Source: Litoreibacter halocynthiae (GTDB lineage: Bacteria; Pseudomonadota; Alphaproteobacteria; Rhodobacterales; Rhodobacteraceae). From it: DNA of 64,000 bases. A program made the translations under genes and the position numbers. The notes below the pieces were generated by a model. That model worked only from the letters and a program-made list of their open reading frames with translations, did not search any database and was not told the DNA's origin. Where the stretch lies: NCBI RefSeq assembly GCF_004365635.1, contig NZ_SOBH01000002.1, positions 186,001 through 250,000 on the forward strand. Reading direction: 5' to 3'. Of this stretch, positions 10,289-18,788 are shown piece by piece. Positions within the stretch are counted from its first letter, which is position 1. Each line of letters starts with the position of its first letter.

Positions 10289-11583
10289 TCTGCCGCCACC
10301 GCCGACACGCGGCCCGTTCGTTTGTGTTTGATGCGGTCTTCGATCTCGTCGCGGAAATGGCGCACGAGGCCTTGGATCGGCCAAGCCGCCGCGTCGCCCA
10401 AGGCGCAAATCGTGTGGCCTTCGACCTGTTTTGTCACGTCCAGCAGCATGTCGATTTCCTCCACCTCGGCCTCGCCCGTCACCAAGCGGTCCATCACGCG
10501 CATCATCCAGCCGGTGCCTTCGCGGCACGGGGTGCATTGGCCGCAAGACTCATGCTTGTAGAACTTCGACAGCCGCCAGATGGCTTTGATGACGTCGGTG
10601 TTCTGATCCATCACAATGACCGCAGCGGTGCCAAGGCCGGAGCGCTGCTCACGCAGCCAGTCGAAATCCATGATGCATTCTTTTTCCATCATCTCGGCGG
10701 GCAACATCGGCACGGATGATCCTCCCGGGATTACGGCTTTCAGGTTGGACCAGCCGCCACGGATGCCACCACAATGGCGGTCGATCAGCTCTTTGAACGG
10801 GATCGACATGGCCTCTTCGACCACACACGGGTTGTTCACATGGCCGGAAATCGCAAACAGCTTGGTGCCGGCGTTGTTCGGGCGGCCAAAGCCCGAGAAC
10901 CATTCCCCGCCACGGCGCAGGATGGTCGGCACCACGGCGATGGATTCGACGTTGTTCACGGTGGTCGGGCAGCCATAAAGGCCAGCCCCCGCAGGAAACG
11001 GCGGCTTCATCCGCGGCATGCCCTTTTTGCCCTCAAGGCTTTCCAGCAACGCGGTTTCCTCGCCGCAAATATACGCCCCTGCCCCGTGGTGCAGGTAGAT
11101 GTCGAAGTCCCAGCCGGATTTGGCGGCGTTGGGGCCAACGAGGCCAGCCTCGTAGCATTCGTCGATGGCGTTCTGCAGCGCCTCTTTCTCGCGAATATAT
11201 TCGCCGCGAATGTAGATGTAGCAGGCGTTGGCATTCATCGCGAAAGACGCGATCAGACAACCTTCGATCAGCGTGTGCGGGTCATGGCGCATGATCTCGC
11301 GGTCTTTGCAGGTGCCCGGCTCGGACTCGTCGGCATTCACCACCAGATAGCTGGGGCGACCGTCGCTTTCTTTGGGCATGAAGGACCATTTCAGGCCCGT
11401 CGGGAAGCCAGCGCCCCCGCGTCCGCGCAGGCCAGAGGCCTTCATCTCGTCGATGATGCTGTCACGGCCACGCTTGATGATCGCGGCGGTGCCGTCCCAA
11501 TGCCCACGGGCTTTCGCGCCCTTCAGGGTGCGGTCATGCATCCCGTAGAGATTGGTAAAGATGCGGTCCTTGTCTGCCAACAT
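10285..11583 (-). CDS. nuoF: NADH-quinone oxidoreductase subunit F (NADH/FMN-binding)
   Basis: The subunit that oxidises NADH with FMN and holds cluster N3. It is 432 residues, normal length. The FMN/NADH region [20 protein letters not shown] is at about residues 52-71, with [13 protein letters not shown] and [19 protein letters not shown] after it. The C-terminal cluster motif [15 protein letters not shown] and a further Cys in [13 protein letters not shown] are intact. The start MLADKDRIF at 11583 lies 44 nt downstream of the small DUF5337-like gene. Confidence 0.98.
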   Translation of the reverse strand: MLADKDRIFTNLYGMHDRTLKGAKARGHWDGTAAIIKRGRDSIIDEMKASGLRGRGGAGFPTGLKWSFMPKESDGRPSYLVVNADESEPGTCKDREIMRHDPHTLIEGCLIASFAMNANACYIYIRGEYIREKEALQNAIDECYEAGLVGPNAAKSGWDFDIYLHHGAGAYICGEETALLESLEGKKGMPRMKPPFPAGAGLYGCPTTVNNVESIAVVPTILRRGGEWFSGFGRPNNAGTKLFAISGHVNNPCVVEEAMSIPFKELIDRHCGGIRGGWSNLKAVIPGGSSVPMLPAEMMEKECIMDFDWLREQRSGLGTAAVIVMDQNTDVIKAIWRLSKFYKHESCGQCTPCREGTGWMMRVMDRLVTGEAEVEEIDMLLDVTKQVEGHTICALGDAAAWPIQGLVRHFRDEIEDRIKHKRTGRVSAVAAE

Positions 11584-11627
11584 AGCTTTCGCGTCCTGTC
11601 TGCTTCTTCATGTGCGGTGACGCGCGC

Positions 11628-11846
11628 CTAGCTTCTGGCGCGCCACACCCGGAATAAAACGACCAACGCCCAGATGAACGCGGCCCCTGCCATCAGGTCG
11701 AACAGGAAGGCGAACCTTGCGGGCCAGCCAAGCTGCCCCCCGATCACCTGCGCCCCGACCCAGATCAGCATCGTGGCAAAAATCACGATCGCCGCCTGTC
11801 GGGCCTGTCTGACCATGCGCGGGTCCTCTTGCGAGGGCCCGCTCAT
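11628..11846 (-). CDS. small two-helix membrane protein upstream of nuoF (DUF5337-like)
   Basis: 72 residues with two hydrophobic helices (about 18-38 and 43-65) and a basic end (VWRARS). The N-terminus MSGPSQEDPRMVRQARQAA is polar and cytoplasmic in a hairpin model. It resembles the small Rhodobacteraceae family DUF5337; that assignment is from memory and unverified. It lies between the Ala/Lys-rich HhH protein gene (19 nt) and nuoF (44 nt) on the same strand. Two-helix proteins in this setting could be accessory subunits of complex I, but nothing in the sequence proves that. Confidence 0.75.
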   Translation of the reverse strand: MSGPSQEDPRMVRQARQAAIVIFATMLIWVGAQVIGGQLGWPARFAFLFDLMAGAAFIWALVVLFRVWRARS

Positions 11847-11865
11847 CGTTTCGTCTCAGTCGGGA

Positions 11866-12795
11866 TCAATAGACCCCGCCTTTTTTCACCTTCTTCGAGA
11901 ACTCGGTCTCGCCGCCTTTGGCCAAAATCTTTGCCTGTTTCACCCACTCGTCACGGGAGGCGCGGTTTCTGATGCCATCGATGTTGTTGTCGGCCCATTC
12001 CACCTCCTTCTTGCGCCAGCTGGCGACCTGATCGAAGTGGTAGACGCCCATTTTGTGCAACTCGCCCTCGAGTTTCGGACCGACACCTTTGATCTGCTTG
12101 AGATCATCGGCCCCGCCCGCACGGGCCTGTTTCAAAAGTTCCGGCTTGCCGTCAGCGGCCACTGGCTTGGCCTTGGCAGCGGTTGCCGCCTTTGCCTTCG
12201 GTGCAGCTTTGGTCGCCGGTTTCGCGGTTGCCGCTTTGGCCTTCGGAGCGGCTTTCGCCTTGGCGGCAGGTTTTGCATCCGCTGCCTTGGCCTTCGGCTT
12301 CGCAGCGGCCTTGGCCTTTGGTTCTGCCTTGGCCTTTGGCGCAGCCTTGGCCGTTGCGTCAGCCTTGGTTGCGGATTTCGCGGCGGTTTTGGTCGTGGCC
12401 GCCTTCTTTGCGGCCGGCTTCTTCGCAGCAGGCTTCACCTCCGGTGCGGTGCTTGCAGCCGCAGGACTCAGGCTGGCGGCGGCGGCACCCGCATTTTCAG
12501 CAACTGGCGAGGATGTTGTCACAGCACCGGAGCTGGCCAGCGGTGCGGCGGCGGTCGCCCCATCCGTGCGGGACGCGGCCGGAACCGAAGACACTTGCGC
12601 TTCCGCCTTGCCGCAGAACGCCCAGTTCAACACAAAGCCCCCGACAAGCAGTACCACGAGGCCCCAAAAGACGGCCCCCAGAAATCCAAAGTCCCGCATC
12701 GACATCAGCAATGCAGCGACCAGCACGCCCGCGATCAACGCAGCAAGCCAGCAAACCGTTTTGCAGCTTCCCCCGTTTGTGTTGTTCTGTCCCAT
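11866..12795 (-). CDS. membrane-anchored Ala/Lys-rich protein with the NuoE-type C-terminal HhH domain
   Basis: 309 residues in three parts. Residues ~13-62 form two transmembrane helices. Residues ~70-212 are a low-complexity Ala/Lys/Pro linker with repeated KAAPKAKA-type units, similar in composition to histone H1 tails. Residues ~212-309 form a domain with a helix-hairpin-helix core ([20 protein letters not shown]), then [15 protein letters not shown] and a basic KKVKKGGVY end. This last domain is about 79 percent identical, by my position-by-position count over 100 residues, to the C-terminus of the adjacent NuoE. The gene starts 27 nt after the nuoE stop. HhH motifs usually bind DNA or proteins; which applies here is unknown. 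Confidence 0.88.
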   Translation of the reverse strand: MGQNNTNGGSCKTVCWLAALIAGVLVAALLMSMRDFGFLGAVFWGLVVLLVGGFVLNWAFCGKAEAQVSSVPAASRTDGATAAAPLASSGAVTTSSPVAENAGAAAASLSPAAASTAPEVKPAAKKPAAKKAATTKTAAKSATKADATAKAAPKAKAEPKAKAAAKPKAKAADAKPAAKAKAAPKAKAATAKPATKAAPKAKAATAAKAKPVAADGKPELLKQARAGGADDLKQIKGVGPKLEGELHKMGVYHFDQVASWRKKEVEWADNNIDGIRNRASRDEWVKQAKILAKGGETEFSKKVKKGGVY

Positions 12796-12821
12796 TCTTC
12801 GTACTCCCCGTCTGTTTCAGA

Positions 12822-14024
12822 CTAGTAGACGCCGCCTTTTTTGACGCGGCTTGAAAATTCCGTAGTGCCACCTTTGGCCAGCACCTTGGCTTGCTTCACC
12901 CACTCGTCCCGGGAAACGCGGCCTTTAAAGCCTTCGAGGTTCTCATCCACCCACTCGACTTCCTTCTTGCGCCAGGACGAGACCTGATCGAAGTGGAAAA
13001 CACCCAGCTTGTGCAAAAGCTGTTCGAGTTTGGGGCCAACGCCCTTGATCAACTTGAGGTCGTCCGGCCCGCCGGCCCGCGCCTTTTTCAGCAGTTCGGG
13101 CTTGCCGTCCGCAGCGACCCGTTTGGCTTTTGCCGGATCCTTGGCCTTCGGAGCCTCGGATTTCGGTGCCACCGTGCCAGTCTTCGGGCGCGCCACTTTT
13201 TTGGCATCGACCTCGGCCTTGGTTGCGTCGACTTGGCGCGCGTCTTTTTTTGCCGCCGCCGTTTTCGACTTGGCTGGCACGGACGCCTTGTTCGCGGCAC
13301 CGCCCTTGGCTTTGCCGCCATGTTGCCACGGGGCCAGCAAAGGCACTTCGGTGCCGTCGATGCGTTTCACCGTGTCGCCGATATCAGCCGCCAGTTGCAC
13401 CGAGGCGTTGTATTGCGTCTTACCGCTGTCGAATTCTGTCAACGATGTCAGGCCCTTACGCGGCTCGGCGGCGTAGCGGCCGTTTTGCGAGCCGGGTGTC
13501 GGCACGTCGCCCTTGGCCAGCATGTCGATGATCTGCGCCATGCTTTTGGCGGTCAGGTCTTCGTAATAATCCTTGCCGATCTGGGCCATGGGCGCGTTGG
13601 CGCAAGCGCCCAGACACTCGACCTCTTCCCACGAGAACTTGCCGTCAGCGGACAGCTGATGCGGCTTCTCGGCGATCTTTTCCTTGCAGACCCCGATCAA
13701 GTCTTCGGCGCCGCAGATCATGCAGGACGTGGTTCCGCAAACCTGAATATGCGCAACAGATCCAACCGGTTGCAGTTGGAACATGAAGTAGAACGTCGCC
13801 ACTTCCAATGCCCGGATATAGGCCATGCCCAGCTTGTCCGCCACGTATTCAATGGCGGGGCGGGTCAGCCAGCCCTCCTGCTCCTGAGCCCGCCACAACA
13901 GCGGGATAATCGCCGAGGCCTGACGCCCCTCGGGGTATTTCGTAATCTGCGCATCCGCCCACGCAAGGTTTGCGGGGGTGAAAGCGAAGCTGTCAGGCTG
14001 GTCTGCGTGAAGTCTACGAAGCAT
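12822..14024 (-). CDS. nuoE: NADH-quinone oxidoreductase subunit E with long C-terminal extension
   Basis: The N-terminal ~190 residues are the thioredoxin-like 24 kDa subunit that binds the 2Fe-2S cluster N1a: the cysteines are in [10 protein letters not shown] and [13 protein letters not shown]. At 400 residues it is far longer than typical NuoE (about 160-240). The extra part has a Lys/Ala-rich linker (about 235-300) and a C-terminal ~100-residue helix-hairpin-helix domain ([20 protein letters not shown]) ending in VKKGGVY. The same domain ends the neighbouring gene at 11866-12795. It is in the operon between the small lipoprotein at 14064 and that neighbour. Nothing suggests a frameshift; the extension is in the same frame and has the same codon style. 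Confidence 0.96.
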   Translation of the reverse strand: MLRRLHADQPDSFAFTPANLAWADAQITKYPEGRQASAIIPLLWRAQEQEGWLTRPAIEYVADKLGMAYIRALEVATFYFMFQLQPVGSVAHIQVCGTTSCMICGAEDLIGVCKEKIAEKPHQLSADGKFSWEEVECLGACANAPMAQIGKDYYEDLTAKSMAQIIDMLAKGDVPTPGSQNGRYAAEPRKGLTSLTEFDSGKTQYNASVQLAADIGDTVKRIDGTEVPLLAPWQHGGKAKGGAANKASVPAKSKTAAAKKDARQVDATKAEVDAKKVARPKTGTVAPKSEAPKAKDPAKAKRVAADGKPELLKKARAGGPDDLKLIKGVGPKLEQLLHKLGVFHFDQVSSWRKKEVEWVDENLEGFKGRVSRDEWVKQAKVLAKGGTTEFSSRVKKGGVY

Positions 14025-14063
14025 GGAGGTCTGTGGCCTTTATCTGTGCGTCCGGGGCAGCGC

Positions 14064-14348
14064 TTACGCGCAGGCCCCTACGGTGGAGCGGATACCGCCG
14101 CCGGCTTGCTCGATGGCTTGAAGCTGGGCGATGGCCTCTTCTTGCACTTTGTCGAGCTTCTTATCTTTCCAGCCGGTGATCTTGCGGATTTCGGCGTGGG
14201 TGATGCCGTCAAAGTCGGTGCAGCCCACTTGCGCCATGGCAGAGGCGTAGCGCGCGAGGTCGATATCATCGACACTCAACTCGGGGGCAGGAAGGCAGGC
14301 GCTCAAGGTCATGGCACCGGCTACGGCAAAGGCAGAAAACTTTTTCAT
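14064..14348 (-). CDS. small lipoprotein between nuoD and nuoE
   Basis: 94 residues. [18 protein letters not shown] is a lipoprotein signal with an LSAC lipobox at Cys18. The mature part has two more cysteines (QVGCTDFDG and the terminal GACA) flanking a helical segment ([12 protein letters not shown], then [17 protein letters not shown]). The start overlaps the nuoD stop by 4 nt (14345-14348). The nuoE start follows 39 nt after its stop. No known domain; conserved position in related operons would be the main clue to function. Confidence 0.75.
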   Translation of the reverse strand: MKKFSAFAVAGAMTLSACLPAPELSVDDIDLARYASAMAQVGCTDFDGITHAEIRKITGWKDKKLDKVQEEAIAQLQAIEQAGGGIRSTVGACA

Positions 14349-15565
14349 CGGTCAATCTCTCCAAAAACTACGTCCATCGTTCCAATAATAGCGGCCACGT
14401 CAGCAAGCTGGTGGCCTTTGCAGATATAATCCATCGCCTGCAAATGCAGGAACCCGGGGGCCTTGATTTTGGCGCGGTAGGGCTTGTTGGTCCCGTCCGC
14501 CACCAGATACACGCCGAACTCGCCCTTCGGGGCTTCGATCGCCGCGTAAACCTCACCTTTCGGCACATGGAAGCCTTCGGTGTACAATTTGAAATGATGG
14601 ATGAGCGCCTCCATGGAGGTTTTCATCTCGCCACGTGTCGGCGGGGTCATCTTGCCCCGCGCCATCACGTCGCCCTTACCGTCCGGTGCGCGCAGCTTTT
14701 CGATCGCCTGACGCATAATCGACAGCGACTGGCGCATCTCTTCCATACGGACCAGATACCGGTCGAAACAGTCGCCGTTCTTGCCAACCGGAATTTCGAA
14801 ATCGAACTCGTTATAACACTCATAAGGCTGCGAGCGGCGCAGGTCCCACGCAAGGCCGGAGCCGCGCACCATCACGCCGGTGAAGCCGTAGTCGAGGATA
14901 TCCTGCTCGGTCACGATCCCGATATCGGCGTTGCGTTGTTTGAAAATACGGTTGTCGGACAGCAGCCCGTCAATATCGCTCAGAACTTGCGGGAAGGTGG
15001 TTGTCCATTCCTCGATATCGTCGAGCAAATCTTCCGGCAGGTCTTGATGCACCCCGCCCGGACGGAAATACGCCGCGTGCAGGCGTGCGCCACAGGCCCG
15101 CTCGTAGAACACCATCAGCTTTTCGCGCTCCTCGAAGCCCCAAAGCGGCGGCGTCAGTGCGCCCACGTCCAAGGCCTGCGTGGTGACGTTCAGCAGGTGG
15201 TTCAGGATACGACCGATCTCGGAGTACAGCACGCGGATCAAGGATGCGCGGCGTGGTACTTCGGTGCCGGTCAGCTTCTCGATGGCCAAGCACCAAGCGT
15301 GCTCCTGGTTCATCGGGGAGACGTAGTCGAGACGGTCGAAATAGGGCAGGTTTTGCAGGTAGGTCCGGCTCTCCATGAGCTTTTCCGTGCCACGGTGCAA
15401 AAGGCCGATATGCGGGTCGCAGCGTTCCACAATCTCGCCGTCGAGTTCCAGAACCAAGCGCAACACGCCGTGCGCCGCAGGGTGCTGAGGCCCGAAGTTG
15501 ATGTTGAAGTTACGGATCTTCTGCTCGCCCGTCAGGGCGTCGTCGAATTTGCCACCGTCCATCAT
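14345..15565 (-). CDS. nuoD: NADH-quinone oxidoreductase subunit D
   Basis: The 49 kDa-type subunit related to NiFe-hydrogenase large subunits, forming the quinone site with NuoB. 406 residues. The signature [21 protein letters not shown] is split here for length: [11 protein letters not shown] lies at about residue 25, with [12 protein letters not shown] and [11 protein letters not shown] after it. The C-terminus ends in the expected [19 protein letters not shown] sequence. The start is MMDGGKFDD at 15565 or the next ATG; the first overlaps the stop of the small membrane gene upstream by 4 nt, which supports it. Confidence 0.97.
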   Translation of the reverse strand: MMDGGKFDDALTGEQKIRNFNINFGPQHPAAHGVLRLVLELDGEIVERCDPHIGLLHRGTEKLMESRTYLQNLPYFDRLDYVSPMNQEHAWCLAIEKLTGTEVPRRASLIRVLYSEIGRILNHLLNVTTQALDVGALTPPLWGFEEREKLMVFYERACGARLHAAYFRPGGVHQDLPEDLLDDIEEWTTTFPQVLSDIDGLLSDNRIFKQRNADIGIVTEQDILDYGFTGVMVRGSGLAWDLRRSQPYECYNEFDFEIPVGKNGDCFDRYLVRMEEMRQSLSIMRQAIEKLRAPDGKGDVMARGKMTPPTRGEMKTSMEALIHHFKLYTEGFHVPKGEVYAAIEAPKGEFGVYLVADGTNKPYRAKIKAPGFLHLQAMDYICKGHQLADVAAIIGTMDVVFGEIDR

Positions 15566-15894
15566 AGCACCTCGTCTTTCAACGGGACATCCACCGAGGT
15601 CCGTCGTCCATAAAATTTCGGCCGCACTACGCTAGCAAAAAATGCCCAAACACATCCGGCAGTGAAGACTGAAAACAAGAACGAAGCTTGCGCTACTCCA
15701 TCAGCAAGAACCGTAGTGAATATGAGGCGAATATCCGAATGGATCAAAAGAGCCATTATCATAGCTGAGAAACCGCCGGCAAATAGCGACCACGGCCTTC
15801 TCCAGAACCAGCCGCACGTAGCACCTGACAAGATTACGGCAGGTACCATCATCATGCGTGCTGTTGCACCAATAAAGAGAAGAAAAATCATCAT
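15562..15894 (-). CDS. small hypothetical membrane protein between nuoC and nuoD
   Basis: 110 residues with about four hydrophobic segments (residues 1-24, 28-50, 56-70, 72-92) and a basic tail ending in [10 protein letters not shown]. Overlaps of 4 nt at both ends (nuoC stop at 15891, nuoD start at 15565) support translation and coupling. The DNA is noticeably more AT-rich than its neighbours, with many ATA, TTT and AAT triplets, which points to a later insertion into the operon or to relaxed selection. No family recognised. Confidence 0.7.
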   Translation of the reverse strand: MMIFLLFIGATARMMMVPAVILSGATCGWFWRRPWSLFAGGFSAMIMALLIHSDIRLIFTTVLADGVAQASFLFSVFTAGCVWAFFASVVRPKFYGRRTSVDVPLKDEVL

Positions 15895-16502
15895 TTTTTC
15901 GCCTCTTCAGCTTTCTCGTCACCGGGCATGATGTATTCCGCACCTTCCCATGGGGACATGAAATCGAACTGGCGGTATTCCTGAACCAGCTTTACCGGCT
16001 CGTAGACAACGCGCTTTTCGGCTTCGTCATAGCGCACCTCGACATAGCCCGTGGTCGGGAAGTCCTTGCGAAGCGGATAGCCGCGGAAGCCGTAGTCGGT
16101 GAGGATGCGGCGCAGGTCCGGATGGCCGGAGAACATGATGCCGAACATGTCGAAAATCTCGCGCTCGAACCAGTTGGCCGCCGGATAGACCTCGTGCAGG
16201 GATGGCACAATCTCGTCTTCGCGGATTGCCATTTTCACGCGGATGCGGTGGTTCTGGTACATCGACAGGTATTGATACACGACGTCGAACCGCGCGTCGC
16301 GGGTCGGGTAGTCCACCGCCGTGATATCCACCATCGTGGAAAAGCGGCAGGCGCGGTCGGTTTTCAGAAACTCCGAGAACGACACAAGCGAGCTGGGTGC
16401 GATATGCACGGTCAGCTCGTCAAATGCGATCTCTGTGGACAGCACGCAATCAGGGCGTTTCAGCTCTATGTGAGCCGCGAGTTCTTGAAGGGCAGCGGTC
16501 AT
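15891..16502 (-). CDS. nuoC: NADH-quinone oxidoreductase subunit C
   Basis: The 30 kDa-type peripheral subunit, separate from NuoD as in alphaproteobacteria and not fused as in enterics. 203 residues when started at [16 protein letters not shown] (16502), where the ATG overlaps the nuoB stop by 4 nt. The longer reading to 16583 runs deep into nuoB and is rejected. The family signature [20 protein letters not shown] is present near residues 115-134, followed by [18 protein letters not shown] and GYVEVRYD. Confidence 0.96.
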   Translation of the reverse strand: MTAALQELAAHIELKRPDCVLSTEIAFDELTVHIAPSSLVSFSEFLKTDRACRFSTMVDITAVDYPTRDARFDVVYQYLSMYQNHRIRVKMAIREDEIVPSLHEVYPAANWFEREIFDMFGIMFSGHPDLRRILTDYGFRGYPLRKDFPTTGYVEVRYDEAEKRVVYEPVKLVQEYRQFDFMSPWEGAEYIMPGDEKAEEAKK

Positions 16503-17032
16503 CGAATGATATTCCCCGTCCGGCGGATTTTGCGTTGCAGCTGGAGCAAGCCATAGAGCAATGCCTCGGCTGTGGGCGGGCATCCCGGCACGTATAGATC
16601 AACCGGAACGATCCGGTCGCAGCCGCGCACAACGCTATACGAATAGTGGTAGTAGCCGCCGCCATTGGCACAGGACCCCATGGAGACCACGTAGCGCGGC
16701 TCCGGCATCTGGTCGTAGACCTTGCGCAAGGCGGGGGCCATTTTGTTGGTCAATGTACCAGCCACGATCATCAGATCCGACTGGCGCGGGGAGGCGCGAG
16801 GGGCCGTGCCGAAGCGCTCCATGTCGTAGCGTGGCATGGCGGTGTGCATCATCTCGACGGCGCAGCAGGCCAGCCCGAAGGTCATCCAGTGCAGCGAGCC
16901 AGTGCGCGCCCAGTTGATGATGTCCTCGGTCGAGGTGACAAGGAAGCCCTTGTCCTGAAGCTCGGAGTTCAGCTGTGCGGTGGCGACGTCTTTGTCCCAG
17001 CCAGCGGTGTTCAGACCGGTTGCTACTCCCAT
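16499..17032 (-). CDS. nuoB: NADH-quinone oxidoreductase subunit B
   Basis: The subunit that holds terminal 4Fe-4S cluster N2, donor to quinone. 177 residues from [15 protein letters not shown] at 17032; the upstream reading to 17143 would cover the end of nuoA. The cluster ligands are present: the adjacent CC in [11 protein letters not shown] in [15 protein letters not shown], and C in [12 protein letters not shown]. The ATG is inside the last 10 nt of nuoA, so translation is coupled. Confidence 0.97.
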   Translation of the reverse strand: MGVATGLNTAGWDKDVATAQLNSELQDKGFLVTSTEDIINWARTGSLHWMTFGLACCAVEMMHTAMPRYDMERFGTAPRASPRQSDLMIVAGTLTNKMAPALRKVYDQMPEPRYVVSMGSCANGGGYYHYSYSVVRGCDRIVPVDLYVPGCPPTAEALLYGLLQLQRKIRRTGNIIR

Positions 17033-17388
17033 TCGAGTGCTCCCTTTTTCCATTCGTAAGCGAAGCCGATGGTCAGCACTGCAAGGAAGACCATCATCGA
17101 CCAGAAGCCAAGTAGCCCGACATCCTTGAAGGCAACCGCCCACGGGAACAGGAAGGCGATTTCGAGGTCGAAGATGATGAACAGGATCGACACAAGATAG
17201 AACCGCACGTCGAACTTCATCCGCGCATCGTCGAAAGCGTTAAAGCCACATTCGTAGGCGGACACTTTTTCGGGGTCTGGGTTACGGACTGCGACGACTG
17301 CCGCTGCAAGAATCAAAACCAAACCGAGGCCAATGGCTATTGCCAAAAATATCAGGATGGGCAGGTATTCGCGTAGAAGCTCGTCCAC
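17023..17388 (-). CDS. nuoA: NADH-quinone oxidoreductase subunit A
   Basis: The ND3-type membrane subunit, 121 residues, and the first gene of the nuo operon. Three transmembrane helices are visible; the loop between the first two has the ND3 signature [21 protein letters not shown], which contains the key Cys and acidic residues of the active/deactive switch. The start [18 protein letters not shown] at 17388 has AGGAGA 6-10 nt upstream on the minus strand (AGAAGGAGACTTACGTG before the ATG). A sigma70-like promoter lies at 17445-17473. Confidence 0.97.
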   Translation of the reverse strand: MDELLREYLPILIFLAIAIGLGLVLILAAAVVAVRNPDPEKVSAYECGFNAFDDARMKFDVRFYLVSILFIIFDLEIAFLFPWAVAFKDVGLLGFWSMMVFLAVLTIGFAYEWKKGALEWE

Positions 17389-17444
17389 GTAAGTCTCCTT
17401 CTCGCCTGCATGTCACGACACACAGGAAGTAATTGCTGCGGTGA

Positions 17445-17473
17445 TCTTTACGCCTGAGCGCGCAGGGGGTCAA
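17445..17473 (-). promoter_or_regulatory. candidate sigma70-type promoter of the nuo operon
   Basis: On the minus strand a TTGACC -35 box (17468-17473), a 17-nt spacer and a TAAAGA -10 box (17445-17450) stand 57 nt upstream of nuoA. The -35 box lies inside the GGGGGTC/GACCCCC inverted repeat described separately, which could place it under repressor control. Confidence 0.55.
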
Positions 17474-17486
17474 CCGATGGACCCCC
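17465..17486. promoter_or_regulatory. inverted repeat covering the nuoA -35 box
   Basis: GGGGGTC (17465-17471) and GACCCCC (17480-17486) form perfect 7-nt arms around an 8-nt centre, directly on the proposed -35 element. There is no T-run after it in either direction, so it is more likely a protein-binding site than a terminator. Confidence 0.4.
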
Positions 17487-17564
17487 CCACTTGTCACCGA
17501 ATAGTCCTAATTTTTGCGGCATTTATCACCGTTGTTTTGCTTGGCATTTGACGCAGCGCAACAA

Positions 17565-17583
17565 GCAGGCCGATTTCGCCTGC
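17565..17583 (-). terminator. weak hairpin downstream of the lytic transglycosylase gene
   Basis: GCAGGC (17565-17570) and GCCTGC (17578-17583) form a 6-bp stem with a 7-nt loop, 22 nt past the stop codon at 17605. On the minus strand it is followed by TTGTTGCG, a poor U-tract, so termination would be partial at best and some read-through toward nuoA is possible. Confidence 0.3.
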
Positions 17584-17604
17584 ACCTGCACGCTGAGTCG
17601 CCCC

Positions 17605-18717
17605 CTACCCCAGCCGCTGCAAAAGTGCGGGTGACGGGTTGCCCGTGGCCTCCAGCCCGACGCTGCGCTGGTAGGCGGCGATGGCGGCTTTGGACTTTGG
17701 CCCCAGCACCCCGTCCGCCCCGCCCGTGTCGAAGCCTTTCGCCGTCAGGCGGGTTTGCAGGCGCTTGCGGTCGTCGATTTTCAGCCCGTATTTATCCGGC
17801 CCGAACGGCGTCTTCAGCGGCCCGCCTCCTGCCAGCCGGTCCGCCAGATGGCCCACCCCCAGCGCGTAATTGTCGGAATTGTTGTAGCGCTTGATCGCGC
17901 GGAAGTTCTGCCCCACCTCGAAGCGCGGCCCACCGGGATCGGGTTGCAACCCGCCTGAGGTCACTTCGCGCCCCCAAGGCTGCGACCGCTGCCAGCCGGA
18001 CTTCGCCAGATAGGCGGCGGTCGATGCCAACGCATCGGACGGATCCTCAGACCAGATGTCGCGCCGCCCGTCACCGGTGAAATCCACCGCAAAAAGCTGG
18101 TACGACGTCGGAATGAACTGCGTGTGCCCCATCGCGCCGGCCCATGAGCCGACCAACCGGTTCGGCGTCGTGTCACCTGATTGCAAAATCTTCAGCGCAG
18201 CGATCAGCTGCTTCTCGAAGAACGCCCCGCGCCGCCCCTCAAAGGCCAGCGTCGCGGTGGCAGAAACCACAGGCACGTTGCCGCGACGGGTGCCGAAATT
18301 GCTCTCCACCCCCCAGATGGCCGCGACCACATTGGCAGGCACGCCGTACTTGGCCTCAATCGCGTTCAGGCGGGACCGCTCGCGGGCGAAGGCCACGCGG
18401 CCAGCACGGATTTTCTCCTCCGAGGCGACGATGGCCAGATAATCCTCGAAGCTGCGCTTGAATTCGGTCTGGTTACGATCGCGCTCGATCACCTCGGGCA
18501 GGAACCCGACGCCGCGCATCCCCGTTTGCAGGGTGCTGGCGGTGATGCCTTTGGACAACGCGCGGGTTTTGAAGTTTGCCACCCACGCGTCAAACGCAGG
18601 GTTGGGCACCGCGCGCATCGTCGGCGTTGCGGTCGGTGCGGAAACACCCCCGCCGGTGCTGCAAGCCTGTAGGGCTGTGGCCCCTGTCAGGGCAATAAAA
18701 TGGCGGCGGTTGATCAT
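17605..18717 (-). CDS. MltB-type lytic murein transglycosylase with peptidoglycan-binding domain
   Basis: 370 residues. It cleaves peptidoglycan strands to anhydro-muropeptides in the periplasm. The signal MINRRHFIALTGATALQAC has a lipobox-like LQAC, suggesting a lipoprotein. The SLT_2 domain spans about residues 40-290, with the catalytic Glu in AIWGVESNFGTRRG and the motif AGAMGHTQFIPTSY. The C-terminal ~60 residues (RKRLQTRLTAKGFDTGGADG, then GPKSKAAIAAYQ) form a PG_binding_1 domain. AGAGGGAG precedes the ATG. It is a single gene between nuoA and the leucine cluster. Confidence 0.93.
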   Translation of the reverse strand: MINRRHFIALTGATALQACSTGGGVSAPTATPTMRAVPNPAFDAWVANFKTRALSKGITASTLQTGMRGVGFLPEVIERDRNQTEFKRSFEDYLAIVASEEKIRAGRVAFARERSRLNAIEAKYGVPANVVAAIWGVESNFGTRRGNVPVVSATATLAFEGRRGAFFEKQLIAALKILQSGDTTPNRLVGSWAGAMGHTQFIPTSYQLFAVDFTGDGRRDIWSEDPSDALASTAAYLAKSGWQRSQPWGREVTSGGLQPDPGGPRFEVGQNFRAIKRYNNSDNYALGVGHLADRLAGGGPLKTPFGPDKYGLKIDDRKRLQTRLTAKGFDTGGADGVLGPKSKAAIAAYQRSVGLEATGNPSPALLQRLG

Positions 18718-18747
18718 CTGGCTGCTCCCTCTGTTATGGGGTTGTTT

Positions 18748-18764
18748 TGCGCTACGTTAGCGCA
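18748..18764. promoter_or_regulatory. perfect palindrome upstream of the lytic transglycosylase gene
   Basis: TGCGCTA (18748-18754), a CGT centre and TAGCGCA (18758-18764) form perfect 7-nt arms, 31-47 nt before the ATG at 18717. As RNA it would make a hairpin, but on the minus strand it is followed by AAAA and not a U-run, so an operator is the likelier reading. Confidence 0.35.
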
Positions 18765-18788
18765 TTCCCACGTGGCGTGAAACAGCCG

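Noticed and set aside
12180-12440. Repetitive DNA resembling a tandem or CRISPR-like array
   Set aside because: It is degenerate coding repeat (Ala/Lys/Pro units) with no constant repeat length or spacers.
12053-12844. 263-codon plus-strand Ala-rich frame opposite the HhH protein
   Set aside because: It is the mirror of Ala/Lys codons in the real gene; no ribosome site and no family match.
17465-17486. The GGGGGTC/GACCCCC repeat as a terminator for the transglycosylase gene
   Set aside because: No U-run on the minus strand, and it lies on the nuoA -35 box.
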